From contig NC_133559.1 in NCBI RefSeq assembly GCF_048773025.1, positions 23,962,501 to 24,026,500 on the forward strand: a stretch of DNA of 64,000 bases. The letters are read 5' to 3'. The stretch comes from Camelus bactrianus. Lineage: Eukaryota > Chordata > Mammalia > Artiodactyla > Camelidae. The position numbers and the translations under genes are program-made. Shown piece after piece: positions 11,812 to 22,440 of this stretch. The notes under the pieces are model-generated. The model did not search any database, had not been told where the DNA came from, and worked only from the letters and a program-made list of their open reading frames with translations. The stretch's first letter is position 1. Every line of letters begins with the position of its first letter.

Positions 11812-12960
11812 ATTCAAAAAGACAAAGAAAAATATATAAAAAGACAAAAATTAGTAATATTGGAAGTAAAAAAGGGATACAGCTACTGATACAGAAAAAG
11901 AGGTAAACAATGTAAATTGTTATCACTAATTTTACACCAATATGTGTTATAATGCGGAGAAAATTTACAAATTCCTGGATAAACATAACTTACCAAAACT
12001 AGCTCAAGAAAGAATAGAAAAACCATTAGTAATTTTTTAATGTTTCACAAAGAAAACAATGGCCTCAAACTGTTTTACAGGTAAATTCTACCAAATATTC
12101 AAGGAACAATAAAATATAAGATACAAAAGGACATGATTTAATCATCTGTTTTGTTCTGTGTTACATCTCCAATCTCTAGAGCAATTTTTGACTTTCTGTT
12201 CACTTAATGGGATTGGTATCAACTTAATTCTGCAAACAGACTTGAACAGTATATATGCAGATATTATATGCACACAGTATCTTCCCAAACCTAGTAAACA
12301 GCATCTCACCAGAAACCTGGGAGAAACATCACCTCAATGGAAAATTGTTAGAATGATTTTCTGTAACATTACTAACAGGATAAAGTTCCCTAATAAAAGA
12401 ATCCCTTATTCACCACTGGAGGAAAGCCTGCCCAGAAAATAGTATTAAAGAAAATTAAAGGTATGAAGTTTAGAACAATAGAAACACAACTGTCATTATT
12501 CACATATGATATAATTATCTACACAGAAAACCCAAATGATTTTACAAATTACTAGAATTAATAAGAAAAGTTGGTGGTAGCTAGAATAAAATCCATACAC
12601 AAATATGTACTTCTATATAACATCAATAAACAGAAAATATTTTTACACAGTTTACTTTAAGTGCCATAAAACATATAAGATACCTGAACATAAATATACA
12701 GAACACTGGCAATGTTTTCATGTAGAAAGTATAAACTTAAATAAAGACAACTACATAAATGGAAATTTGTACCATATTCATAGATAAGGATACTCTCTAC
12801 CATGAAAATATCAGTTGTTCTATATTTTACATATAGATTTATGCAAACTGAATTAACACACTGGCAGTCTTTCAAGGAACGTTATTAAGTGACTCCCTAA
12901 TTTATGTGGAAATGTAAAGGAAAATACAGAAGAGGCAAGGGAGCCCAGAAAAAAATCAAA
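11812..12960 (+). mobile_element. Old L1M continued: ORF2 reverse-transcriptase region
   Basis: Picks up the L1M where 9715 left off: AAATTTACAAATTCCTGG, TTACCAAAACTAGCTCAAG, TTTTACAGGTAAATTCTACC, then CAACTGTCATTATTCACATATGATATAATTATCTACA. That last stretch is the decayed polymerase active-site block, where L1 encodes FADD. It then runs to AATTTATGTGGAAATGTAAA. About 170 bases at 12120-12290 do not fit L1 and may be another insertion. Confidence 0.75.
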
Positions 12961-12961
12961 A

Positions 12962-13560
12962 GTCAAGGAAAACTTAAACTATACTATCAACCAACTTGAC
13001 CTAATGGGTATCTACAGAACACAACATTCCACCTCAGAACAAAAAACAGAGGAAAAGAAAAATACATAATAAAAGATCAGACTTAAGCCTAACATATAAT
13101 TACTTTAAAAATAAATGGTCCAAATACAGCAATGAAAAGACAGAAATGAGCAGAGTGGATTCAGAAAGGAATTACCCAACTACATGCTGCCTACAGGAAA
13201 CTCACTTCAAATACAACAAAGTAGGTAGGTTGAAAGTGAGAGAATAGAAAAAGGTTCATCAAGCTAATGTTAACCAAAAAGTAAAGTGAGTTAATTAGGT
13301 TAAAAGTAAAACAATGAACAAAGATATGCATCACTCAGGATAAAATATCTAAAGTAGTTATGTTAATATCAGAAAAGAGAACTTCAGAACAAAGTGTATT
13401 ATCATGAGATAAGAGGGACATTTTTTAATGATAATAAGTTTTTCAAGATCACAGAATAATCCTGAACATGCATACACCTAATAACTTCAAAATTCATGAA
13501 GTAATCACTAACAGAACTGAAAGAAATACACAAACCCACAATTAAGAGTTGGAAACGTCA
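12962..13560 (+). mobile_element. Additional L1 endonuclease-region fragments
   Basis: ACTATCAACCAACTTGACC and ATCTACAGAACACAACATTCC come from late in the L1 endonuclease region. They are followed by an earlier part of it (ACTACATGCTGCCTACAGG, AAACTCACTTCAAATACAAC, TTAATATCAGAAAAGAGAAC, CATACACCTAATAACTTC). The order is scrambled relative to a normal L1, so this is a separate insertion or a local rearrangement. Confidence 0.65.
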
Positions 13561-14039
13561 ACACTGTATAATTGGGTTTTAAATCGTTTCTAAATAATAA
13601 AGAAGCTAAGAGAAAAATGAATAGAAATCCTTTATTAAAATGATTCAAGAGCGGCTAATAGATACGGAAGACAAAGGAGATCCAACATATGCATAATTTG
13701 TGTTCATAATGAATAGAATGCACAAAATGGTCCAGAATAAATACTTTTTAAAATGCTTCATGAATGAGAAATACTTGAACCTGCAGACTGACATTATATA
13801 AGGATAAAAATACTGAGTTTTTTATATAAGGATAAAAATACTGAGTTGTCTACAAGGGGATTAGAAACCTACGCTATCCTGGATACCATCACAGCAGTAG
13901 CCAGGGCCAGCAGACAATGAAGCATGACTCATGGCTTTTTCCTTTGTATTAGTCTGTGAAAATTCAATTAAAAATTAAAATGTATCTTATTCATGGCTTT
14001 ATGAGGAAACAGAATGAAATATAGAGGAATGTGCACTAT
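13561..14039. other. Unannotated AT-rich stretch
   Basis: No recognisable gene or repeat apart from the short tandem duplication at 13794-13847. Confidence 0.4.
13794..13847 (+). repeat. Two-copy 28-base-period tandem duplication
   Basis: The 26-base unit starting TTATATAAGGATAAAAATAC occurs at 13794-13819 and again, identically, at 13822-13847 with TT between. Identity of the copies means a recent slippage-type duplication. Confidence 0.95.
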
Positions 14040-14044
14040 GATGC

Positions 14045-14170
14045 ACATTAGAATTCTGGGTCCACGTCCCAGATCTCTCATTTAACCCTCCGTATCCTTG
14101 AGTAACTCACTTCACCTGTCTTAACTCAAGGTGAAAACAAGGTGGAAGTCACAGTCTCAAAGATATGGTG
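14045..14170 (-). repeat. MIR SINE fragment, degenerate
   Basis: TTCTGGGTCCACGTCCCAG, CTCTCATTTAACCCTCCG and CTTGAGTAACTCACTTCACC match the reverse-strand MIR order (CGAATCCCAGCTCTGCC, then ACCTTGGGCAAGTTACTTAACC). Confidence 0.5.
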
Positions 14171-14334
14171 ATGCTCTGTCTGTTAAGACTGGTCCTCGGG
14201 AGCAGGTCAATGATTCCACACCCTGTATTCAAAAGGAGCACTAAGATCAGGCATGTCCAGGAGAATGCTTACACCAGGGAGCTCCAATCTGGTGAGCAAA
14301 GGAAATGCTCCAGGTGAGGTGGGCATGTACAGGC

Positions 14335-14575
14335 TGTGATGGAACGGCAATGTAAAGTGGCCAAGAGCACAGGCTTTGGGGTCAAAACTTTGTGGATTTG
14401 AATCTGAAGTCTGCTGCCTTGGTTGCTATGCAACCTTGGATAAATCACTTTCTTCATCTGTGAAATAAAGATAATAATCCTCTCACAGAATTAAGTTTCT
14501 TATTGTTTGAGAGACACCCATATCAGAGTTTGGTACAGAGCTGGTGCTTAATAAATTGTAGTTATTATTCAACAA
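14335..14575 (-). repeat. MIR SINE
   Basis: Nearly full-length reverse-strand MIR: AAGTGGCCAAGAGCACAGGC, TTTGAATCTGAAGTCTGC, AACCTTGGATAAATCACTTTC, TTCATCTGTGAAATAAAGATAATAATCC, TGGTGCTTAATAAATTGTAGTTATTATT. It contains a 62-codon frame with no meaning. Confidence 0.85.
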
Positions 14576-15029
14576 ACTCTAGGCTTTACCACATGTGAGC
14601 TAAAAACTAAATGCCCTGCCCTAGCTTATACTGGCTCTTAAGTAAACAGGGTTCAGCCTGTAGGGGAAAGGAATTCCTTATGCCCCTGTAGGGAACTAGA
14701 TAAGGCAGGAATAAACATAGTGCCTCTTAGCTTCAATTCTGTCATCTCTACAATAAAAGAATTTAACCAGGCAATCTCTAAGGACCTCATAGCTCATAGC
14801 TCTAAAGCTCTTTGATCTGTGAACCAAATCTAATGCGTATTCTATGTTTAGAATTGATATATTGTTAGATCAGCTGGGAATTGCTAAAATCATATCATCT
14901 ATTGATTTATATAAAGGGTTATGGTAAATGACCTTGGGTAAAGAATATAATCTAAAATGGTATTTGTAACATCAAATGGAGCGTAAAGATTTAATGGCTT
15001 ACCTTTTGCACTGAGGACCTCTTAGACAC
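14576..15029. other. Unannotated non-coding stretch
   Basis: No repeat or exon recognised. Confidence 0.4.
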
Positions 15030-15530
15030 ATATATTCTTACAGTTTAGAAGGATCTTAGAAAACCAACTTGTCAAACCTTCCAACCATTGGAGGAACCAC
15101 TTCTACTACATCCTCACAATGCTCACAACCTGGTTTGAATATATTGCATGACAGGGACCTTCACTGCCTCACAAGATACATTCTCCATTTTTGGAATTCT
15201 GGTATTAAAACATTCTTTTAAGTTTATTTTGAAGCCAAAAATTTTTACGCCCCGTATTTTCCTTGAACACAATGAATGGTCCTTCATATCTGAAGCAACT
15301 ATCAAGCATTCACTTTCTTTCTCTTCCATGCTATACAACCTTAATCACTTCAATCATTCTCCATGTAAGTTTTCAGACCCTACAGCATCCTCACTTCCTT
15401 CTTTGGGGCCTTTTTGTAGCTCAGTTAAAATGTAGACCCTGAATTAAGTACCGTACTCCAAATATGGTGCGAAAAAGAACACTTATCCACCTCAGGTGGG
15501 ACATGATGTCCTTCTTAATTCCACCAATAA
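15030..15530 (-). mobile_element. CR1/L3-type LINE fossil, 3' part
   Basis: Ordered similarity to the antisense form of CR1/L3 3' ends: AGAAGGATCTTAGAAAACCA, CAAACCTTCCAACC, TTCTCCATTTTTGGAATTC, TAAAACATTCTTTTAAG, CCTTGAACACAATGAATGG, CTCTTCCATGCTATACAACC, TCACTTCAATCATTCTCC, TGTAGACCCTGAATTAAGT and AGTACCGTACTCCAAATATG (CR1: GCAGTACTCCAGGTG). Such copies predate placental mammals. The open frames on both strands at 15123-15435 belong to it. Confidence 0.6.
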
Positions 15531-15544
15531 CTGACATTTGACTG

Positions 15545-16300
15545 ACTCAAATAGACAAAGAAGACGTACAAACAGGCAATAGGAAAAATGCTCATTGTCA
15601 CTAATCATCAGGGAAATGCAATCAATTCAAAACCACAATAAGACATTACTTCATACTAGTTAGAATGGTTATTATAAAAAAAAAATACATCCAGTTTTGG
15701 CAAGAATGTAGATAAACAAACTTTACACTGCTGGTGGGAATGGAAAATGGTGTGACTGCTTTGGTAAACAGTAAAGAGGTTCCTCAAAAAATTAAAAGTA
15801 GAACTACCATATGATTTAAGAATCCCACTTCTGGGTATTTATCCAAAAGAACTGAAATCAGGATCTGAAAGAGATGATAGCACTCCTATGCTCATTGCAG
15901 CATTAGTCACCAAGATGCAGAAACAATCTAAATGTCCACTGATAGGTGAACAGGTAAAGAAAATGTGGCATATACATACAGCGGAATACTATTTAGCTTT
16001 AAAGAAGAAAATTCTGCAACAGGAAACAACACGGATGAAACTTGAGGATGTTATGCTAAGCTAAATAAGGCAGCCACAAAAAGACAAATACTGCACGATT
16101 CCACTTATATGAGGTATATGAAGTAGTCAAATTCATAGAATCAAAGAGTAGAATGGGGTTAGAGAGAGGGAAATGGGGAGCTACAAATTAATGAGCACAA
16201 AGTTTTAGTTAAACAAGATCAATCAGCTCTAAGGATCTGTATAACATTGTAGATCTCATCAACAATAATGTATTGTACACTTTAAAATCTGTAAAGAGGG
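15545..16300 (+). mobile_element. L1MA/MB-type LINE, 3' end
   Basis: Runs from ORF2 C-terminus to 3' UTR: ATCATCAGGGAAATGCAATC, CAAAACCACAATAAGACATTAC, TTACACTGCTGGTGGGAATG, ACTACCATATGATTTAAG, TTCTGGGTATTTATCC, AATGTCCACTGATAGGTG, GCGGAATACTATTTAGC, GGATGAAACTTGAGGATG and TGTACACTTTAAAATCTG. 5'-truncated and dead. Confidence 0.9.
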
Positions 16301-16489
16301 CAGATCTCTTGTTGTTTTCTTACAATATATTTTTTTTATGGAATCATAATATAAAAAAATTAGGATTTGTGTTTGTGAAGCCCCTTCACTGCTGGCTCAT
16401 ATTATACTCATTACTTTGGCCATGGTGTCCTCACAGTGTGTCCTAGGCTACAAGATCAATGGGTTGTTAACATTTTAAAGAATTGTTTA

Positions 16490-17998
16490 TATAATTCATA
16501 AAGGTTACTTTCCATTACAGTTCTTACAAAATATTGGCTATATTCCCTGTGTTGTACAAAACATCCTTGAGCCTATCTTACACCCAATAGTATTTACTTC
16601 CCACTCTCCCACCCGTATAGTACCCCTCCCTCCTTCTCCCCACTGGTAACCACTAGTTTGTCCTCTGTATCTGTGAGTCTGCTTTGTGTTTGTTATATTC
16701 ACCAGTTTGGTTTTTTTTTTTTTAAGATTCCACGTAAAAGTAATACCATATAGTATTTGTCTTTCTCTGTCTGACTTCTTTTTCTTAGCATAATGCCCTC
16801 CAAGTCCATCCATGCTGCTGCAAATGGCAAAACTTAGTTATTTTTATGGCTGAGTAGTATTCCATTGTACATATATACCACATCTTCTTTATCCATTCAT
16901 CTGTGGATGGACACAATATGCTTCCATGACTTGGTAATTGTAAATGCTGCTGCTATGAACATCAGAATCCATGTGTCTTTTCAAATTAGTGGTTCTTTTT
17001 TCTTTCAGGTATATACCCAGGAGTGGAATTGCTGGGTCATATGGTAGTTTTATTTTTCGTGTTCTGAGAAACCTCCGTACTGTTTCTACAGTGGCTCCCC
17101 CAATTTACATTCTCACCAGCAGTGCAGGAGGGTTCCCTTTTCTCCACATCCTTGACAACATTTGTTACTCATCTTCTTTTTGATGATAGCTATTCTGACA
17201 GGTGTGAGGTGGTATCTCATCGTGGTTTTGATTTGCATGTTCCTGATGATTAGTGATGTTGAGCATCTTTTCATGTGCCGCTTGGCTATCTGCATTTCCT
17301 CTTTGGAAAAATGTCTGTTCAGTTCTTCTGCCCATTTTTTAATTGGGTTATTTGGGTTTTGTTTTTTTTTTTTGATGTTGAGTTGTATGAGCTGTTCATA
17401 TATGCTGGATATTAATCCCTTATCAGTCATATCATTTGCAAATATTTTCTCCCATTCAGTAGGTTGCCTTTGCGTTTTGTCAATGGTTTCCTTCACTTTG
17501 CAAAAAGCATTTAAGTTCAATTAGTTCCCATTTGTTTATTTTTGCTTTTATTTCCATTATTCTAAAAGATGAATCTAAAAAAATATTGCTGTGATACATG
17601 TCAAAGAGTGTTCTGCTTATGTTTTCCTATAGGAATTTTATGGTATCTGGCCTTACAGTTAGGTCTTTAACCCATTTTGAGTTCATTTTTGTATATGGTA
17701 TTAGAGAATGTCCTAATTTCATTCTTTTACATGTAGCTGTTCAGTTTTTCTAGCACCACTTATTGAAGAGAATGTCTTTTCTCCACTGTATATTCTTGTC
17801 TCCTTTTGACTTAAGTTAACTGACCATAATTGTGTGGGTTTATTTCTGGGCTCTCCACCCTATTTCATTGATCTACATGTGTGTTTTTGTGCTAGTACCA
17901 TACTGTTTTGATTACTGTAGCTTTGTGGTATAGTCTGAGGTCAGGGCTCATGATTCCTCCAGCTCTGCTATTCTTTCTGGAGATTGTTTTGGCTACTC
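16490..17998 (-). mobile_element. Artiodactyl-type L1, 5'-truncated
   Basis: About 1.5 kb of L1 in reverse orientation. The 3' UTR is on the left (ATATTCCCTGTGTTGTAC, TAACCACTAGTTTGTCCTC, GATTCCACGTAAAAGTAATACC). The ORF2 C-terminus follows (ATGGCTGAGTAGTATTCC, AATTGCTGGGTCATATGG, TGAGGTGGTATCTCATCG). Its truncated 5' boundary is at the TTTG microsatellite at 18001. Sequence is better preserved than in the L1M copies, consistent with a younger insertion. Stops and frameshifts are present outside the 135-codon stretch listed separately. Confidence 0.92.
17113..17520 (-). pseudogene. L1 ORF2 C-terminal fragment (135 codons open)
   Basis: This uninterrupted frame lies inside the minus-strand L1. 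It reads like the region after the reverse transcriptase: [20 protein letters not shown] near the start, [20 protein letters not shown] in the middle, [20 protein letters not shown], and [14 protein letters not shown] at the end, which is the cysteine/histidine motif typical of L1 ORF2 C-termini. A full ORF2 is about 1,250-1,280 codons, so this is roughly a tenth of the protein, with no catalytic domain and no promoter. It survives by chance in a young copy; no function is implied. Confidence 0.9.
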
Positions 17999-18000
17999 TT

Positions 18001-18029
18001 GTTTTTTGTTTGTTTGTTTGTTTGTTTTT
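18001..18029 (+). repeat. (TTTG)n microsatellite
   Basis: About five TTTG units bordered by T runs, at the truncated 5' edge of the minus-strand L1. It may have grown from a T-rich junction. Confidence 0.95.
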
Positions 18030-18296
18030 TAAGTTGCATGAACTCTTACTTCAAATTAAAACATATGTGGATCTCCAACAAGAAACAAAACAAATGGAAG
18101 TGTGCTGGTTGTATCCTGTCCATTTTATCCGTGCCCACTCAGTACTCTATCCCATTGTTCTGTGAAGGGGACTATTAAGACAATGTCTAGAAAACTCTAG
18201 GAATCTATGGACAGCCTCCTCTCTCAGTTTCTTTCAAGCTCTAATATTCTACAATTCTCACTAAAGAAGAAAAAAATTTCCATATGAACTGCTGCC

Positions 18297-18505
18297 ATGG
18301 CATATAGCATAGTGGTTACCAATGTCCAGTCAAATCCCAGCTCTACTATTCCATGGGTATATGATGTCGGGGAAGTTTCAGTGCCTGTTTCTCTTCTGTA
18401 GAATGCAGAGAGTAATTGCCCTTAATTCAGAGGGATGTTGTGAGAATTAAATGATTCAACACACTCAGCCCTTAGAATAGGATGTGGTACTTAGTCTCAT
18501 ATCAA
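18297..18505 (-). repeat. MIR SINE
   Basis: Reverse-strand MIR in order: GGCATATAGCATAGTGGTTA, CAAATCCCAGCTCTACTATTC, CAGTGCCTGTTTCTCTTCTG, GGATGTTGTGAGAATTAAATG and CTTAGAATAGGATGTGG. Confidence 0.85.
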
Positions 18506-18929
18506 CAGCCAGCTCAAGCCTCCCCAATCCCGACTCACACAATTAAAGTTTTGAACTGAAATTCAAGATGTTAAGCTTTTCTATATTTAAATTTTTTCTT
18601 CTTAATATGAACTCAGCATTCAGGATTCAGGCTCAAGATAATTTTAAATCCGGATTCCTTCATCTTTTACCATATAACATCTTTTCCCAAGACTCTGGCA
18701 CCTGCATTTTTGATAAGCAAACTTCCTGTACCTTCTTCCAGGTCACTAGTCTCTTCCTAAAGATCAAATTTGACTTTATGGAAGATTATGGCTAGAAATA
18801 TAACATGGCAATATTTAATCAGAGTGTATGTGGATATCATAATGGTAATGTTTGGGTAAAACTGTGTAAATTATAATTTTGACATCCAGAGATGAGATGT
18901 TCTGAAAGTAAGATAAGAACAGATTTTAT

Positions 18930-19020
18930 ATATACATATATAACACACACACACACACACACATACATACACATATATATATATATGTATATAATCTCCC
19001 CATATTCATATATATATATA
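18930..19020. repeat. AT/AC-rich microsatellite complex
   Basis: Alternating (TA)n, (AC)n and (TA)n tracts. The 71-codon minus-strand frame over it (18837-19052, with VCVCV and YIYIY runs) is simple repeat, not a protein. Confidence 0.95.
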
Positions 19021-19194
19021 GTATTACCTGAACTTTGAAGCAGCCCTATCAATTTTGGAATTGCTTAGAAACCAAATAATATTTGAGAACCACTATGACC
19101 TATAAGCCACAGAGCATTAAGAAAATTTCTCAGAGAAGAAATGAGCTTTTGCTTCTTTACCAATCTCCAGTTTTCCATTCAATTCAGAAAACTT

Positions 19195-19560
19195 TCTTAG
19201 CACTGACAAAATAAATCTCAGCTCCCTAACATGGCTTATAGCATTTTTCACCACTTGACCCATCTGCCTCCCTCACCAATATTCCAGTCACACAAAACAT
19301 TCCATGAACAAATCATATACTTTCATACTTGTACCATCTGATATGCTATTACTCATGCCTATTAATATTTCTCCCCTTTTCTCTCTGGGGCAAATTTTCA
19401 TTCATTCCTATAAACCCAGTTCAAATGCCATTTATCCTGTGAAATTAACTCCAATTCCAAAGTCCTTGCTCCTGCTCTTGAGTTCCCCCAAGAAATTGTA
19501 GATTCTACCATTTCTCTTTTAGAGCTCTCACCATGTTGTATTGGGACCAACTGTTTCCAA
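19195..19560 (+). mobile_element. L2 LINE fragment
   Basis: AGCTCCCTAACATGGCTTAT, CCACTTGACCCATCTGCCTCC, GTTCAAATGCCATTTATCC and GAAATTAACTCCAATTCC follow the L2 3' region (CTCCCTGACATGGCTC..., GCTCAAATGTCACTTCC). The true 3' terminus is missing. Confidence 0.65.
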
Positions 19561-19759
19561 AGTATGTTTCATGGGCAAGAGCCAGCTAGGGGACATTGGG
19601 TGATAACTCAGCTAATGTCCTTGGTTTTGGGCATATGGTAGAACTTAGATTTAGAACAAATGTTACAGGACGTACCTACCATGAACACCATTGTTTCTGT
19701 GCAAAAATGTAAACAGTGTTCTAAATAGTGGAGTTTCACATTAACTTTGGGAACACAAT

Positions 19760-21500
19760 CCTATCATTGATTCATTCTTTCACTCAACAAATGCTTCTTG
19801 AACATTTACTGTATGTACTCATTATCTGAACCACAAAAGATACAACATTAATCAAATCAGTCAAATATATTGTCCTCATAGAGCTTATGTTCTAATGGGG
19901 ATGATAAACAGATAAAATATGTTTAAAAATAAGGTGTGTTGGAAAGTGACAATGGTAAAGGGAAAAAATACATCTTGGGAGATGGAAGGGTAGAAAATAT
20001 CAGGGGAAATGGTGGCAAGTTTTAGATAAAGCAGTGAGGGAAGGCCTCACAGAGATGGTGCGCTGGAGCATCAAAGTATGAAGGAAGTGAGTAAGTGAGC
20101 CATGAGAACAGCTGGGAACTAGCCTGCCAAACAGAGGAGACAGCAAGGTCAAGGCTTAGAAGGAGAAGACTGCCCAGTATGTTCAAGGACAGCAAGGGCG
20201 CAACGTAGGAGAAATGAGAAAAGCAGGCGTGGGAAGACAAGTAACCAGGGGCCGGGTCCTGTGCAGCCCCGTAGGTGAGCATGAGGACTCTGAGTTTCAT
20301 TTGATGCGATGGGAATCCAATGAGAGTAATAAGCAAAAGAGCCCTATGATCTGATTTATATTTTCATAGGGTCCCTCTGGCTGCTGTGGTAAGAATAGGC
20401 TTGGGGGAAGCAGGGGAAGGTGGGGACAAAGATGGACGCAAGATACCAATTGGGAAGTTACCGCAAGTACACGGGTGAGACATGGTGGGAGTGACGAGAA
20501 ATGGTCAAATTTTAAAAGAATTTGTCAGGATTTTCCGATGGATTAGATATAGGTTGTAAGAGAAAGGGAAGAGTAAAGGCTGAGGTCGATGTTTTTTTTC
20601 CCTAGAAATTTGAGGACTGAAGTTACACTAATTGAAATGGAGAAAAGTGTTAAGAGAAGCTACTCTGGACAAAGATCCAGAGCTTAGCTTTGGAGATGTT
20701 AAATTTGTAGCCCTTATTAGACATCTAAGTGGTGATGTCAAGTAGGCTGTAGAACATATAGGTCTGAATCAGGGAAGACAGCTGGATTGGAGGTAAGAAT
20801 TTGGATGGTATCAGCACAGATATGCTATTTAAAGCCATGAATCTGGACTAGATCACCTACAGAGTGACTAGAGGCAGAAAAAAAAAAAAAAAAGAGGTCC
20901 AAGGACTGAGCACTGGGATACTCCAACATTTAGAAGATGAGGAAATGAGGAGAAACCAGAAAAAAAGACTGAGAAGAAGCATTTAAAGACATAGGAGGAA
21001 AGCTAGGCAAGTGTGGTATCCTGGAGCCAGGAAGAGCGAGAGTTTCACAGAAAGGAGAGTAAACAGCTGCGTGTCAAGTGCTGTTGAGATTTTAAGTAAG
21101 ATGAAGACTGAGAATAACCATTCTGTTTAGCAACATGGAAATCAAGGGTGACCTTGACAAGTGCAGTTTTAGAAGAGTAGTGATGGTGAAGGACTGATTG
21201 GGGTAGATTCAGGTGAGGATGAGAGAAGAGAAATCAAAGCAATTACATAAACTTAAGACATTTAGAAGTAATGAGAAGGAGAAAATAGAGAGTTAACTAG
21301 AATGGAAATTGAAGTCAGGAGAGGTTTTTTATCTTTCTTTTGGGATGGGAGAAACAATGGACTGTCTGAATGCAACTGAGAGGGGAATATTCAGTAGAGA
21401 GTATTCAGTAGAGAAGGAAGGAAATTGATGTTGGAAGGAGAGAGGGGGAGAATTGCCAGAACAATATCCTTGAGTGGGCTTTTGGGAAATGCAGTAGCCT
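19760..21500 (-). mobile_element. Long L2 LINE with recognisable reverse-transcriptase region
   Basis: About 1.74 kb of minus-strand L2. The 3' end is on the left (TTGATTCATTCTTTCACTC, AACAAATGCTTCTTGAACAT, TCATAGAGCTTATGTTCTAATGG). The ORF2 C-terminal half follows (ATCTGATTTATATTTTCATAG, TCCCTCTGGCTGCTGTGG). The reverse-transcriptase core follows at 20690-20940. Translated on the minus strand near 20806-20850 it gives DLVQ-HGFK...CAD, the decayed form of the L2 block SHGFKYHLYADD. The match goes on through GGTCCAAGGACTGAGCACTGG and AAGATGAAGACTGAGAATAACC to ~21500. Unusually long for an L2 relic. Dead, over 100 million years old by family. Confidence 0.88.
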
Positions 21501-22079
21501 GAGCGACCTAGGAGAGTGAAATGGGCAGAATATGGACAATGGGCAGATACTGGGAAGGCCACATAAGCAACTTACCAAGCAAGGGTATAGAATGAAGGCA
21601 AGCCCAGGGCTGTACCGACTATTCCAGTCTCATCAACGCTTCCAAAACCCACAGAAACAGGCACACAGAGATAAAGACCAGGGTGGCAGACTGTGGTCAC
21701 CAAACCATTTCTGATTTCCTGGGCACTCACCTACTACTCTCCTGCCTCCATGCATCTCTTGGTGGTTATATGAGACTGAAACATTGGAGATGCAGAAAGG
21801 AAATAAGCTGAGTCTCTGAGTCACTGGGTCCCTGGAAGACAATGACATAGGAGGGCCATCTGACTTGCATCAGATTCTGATGAAAACAAGAAATAAATTT
21901 TCAACGTATAACGTCAATGTATTTTTTCCCCCGCAGCATAGCCTACAATCCTGACTACAACACAGACACACCATCTTAGCAGAGGTAACCATTTGGCCTA
22001 CAAATGCCAATCCTGTAAGTCATAGCAAACATCGCAGATGCTTAAATAACAAGTTCCCTTAGGATATAAAACGTAATTT
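21501..22079. other. Unannotated non-coding stretch
   Basis: No recognised repeat or exon. The 60-70-codon frames on both strands at 21532-21848 have no family signature. Confidence 0.4.
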
Positions 22080-22440
22080 GATCCACAACAATTTGGTTTT
22101 CACACGGCACATCTGGTTTTTAGAAATACATCTCTGTAAATTGAGTCACCTCTGTAATGATATTGTATTTGCATGTGAGGAACTGGAAAGACAAGACTGA
22201 CTGCAGATTAAATAAAAAGTGCCAGGTCTATCTTAATTTGCTCTCTAAGCTCCTGTGATAACATATGTAAACATGCTGTAGGTAATTAGAGTCTAAATTC
22301 TTCTTCGCTATAATGATCCAGGTGTTACTGGAATGATGGTTTTAAAAAACAGGCATTTTTCCTACGTATGAATTTTTTCTTTTTAATTAAACCTCTACAG
22401 TGAATAATGCACCTTATTTAGATATTCGAATCTTTCCAGA
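22080..22440. promoter_or_regulatory. Candidate conserved regulatory element (speculative)
   Basis: A repeat-free stretch dense in sites bound by developmental factors: an exact octamer ATTTGCAT at 22167-22174, AT-rich homeodomain-like TAATTAG near 22286, and TTAATTAAAC near 22383. No ORF covers it. This is pattern recognition only; base composition alone could produce these motifs. Confidence 0.25.

Noticed and set aside
18837-19052. 71-codon frame with Tyr-Ile and Val-Cys runs
   Set aside because: Translation of an AT/AC microsatellite.
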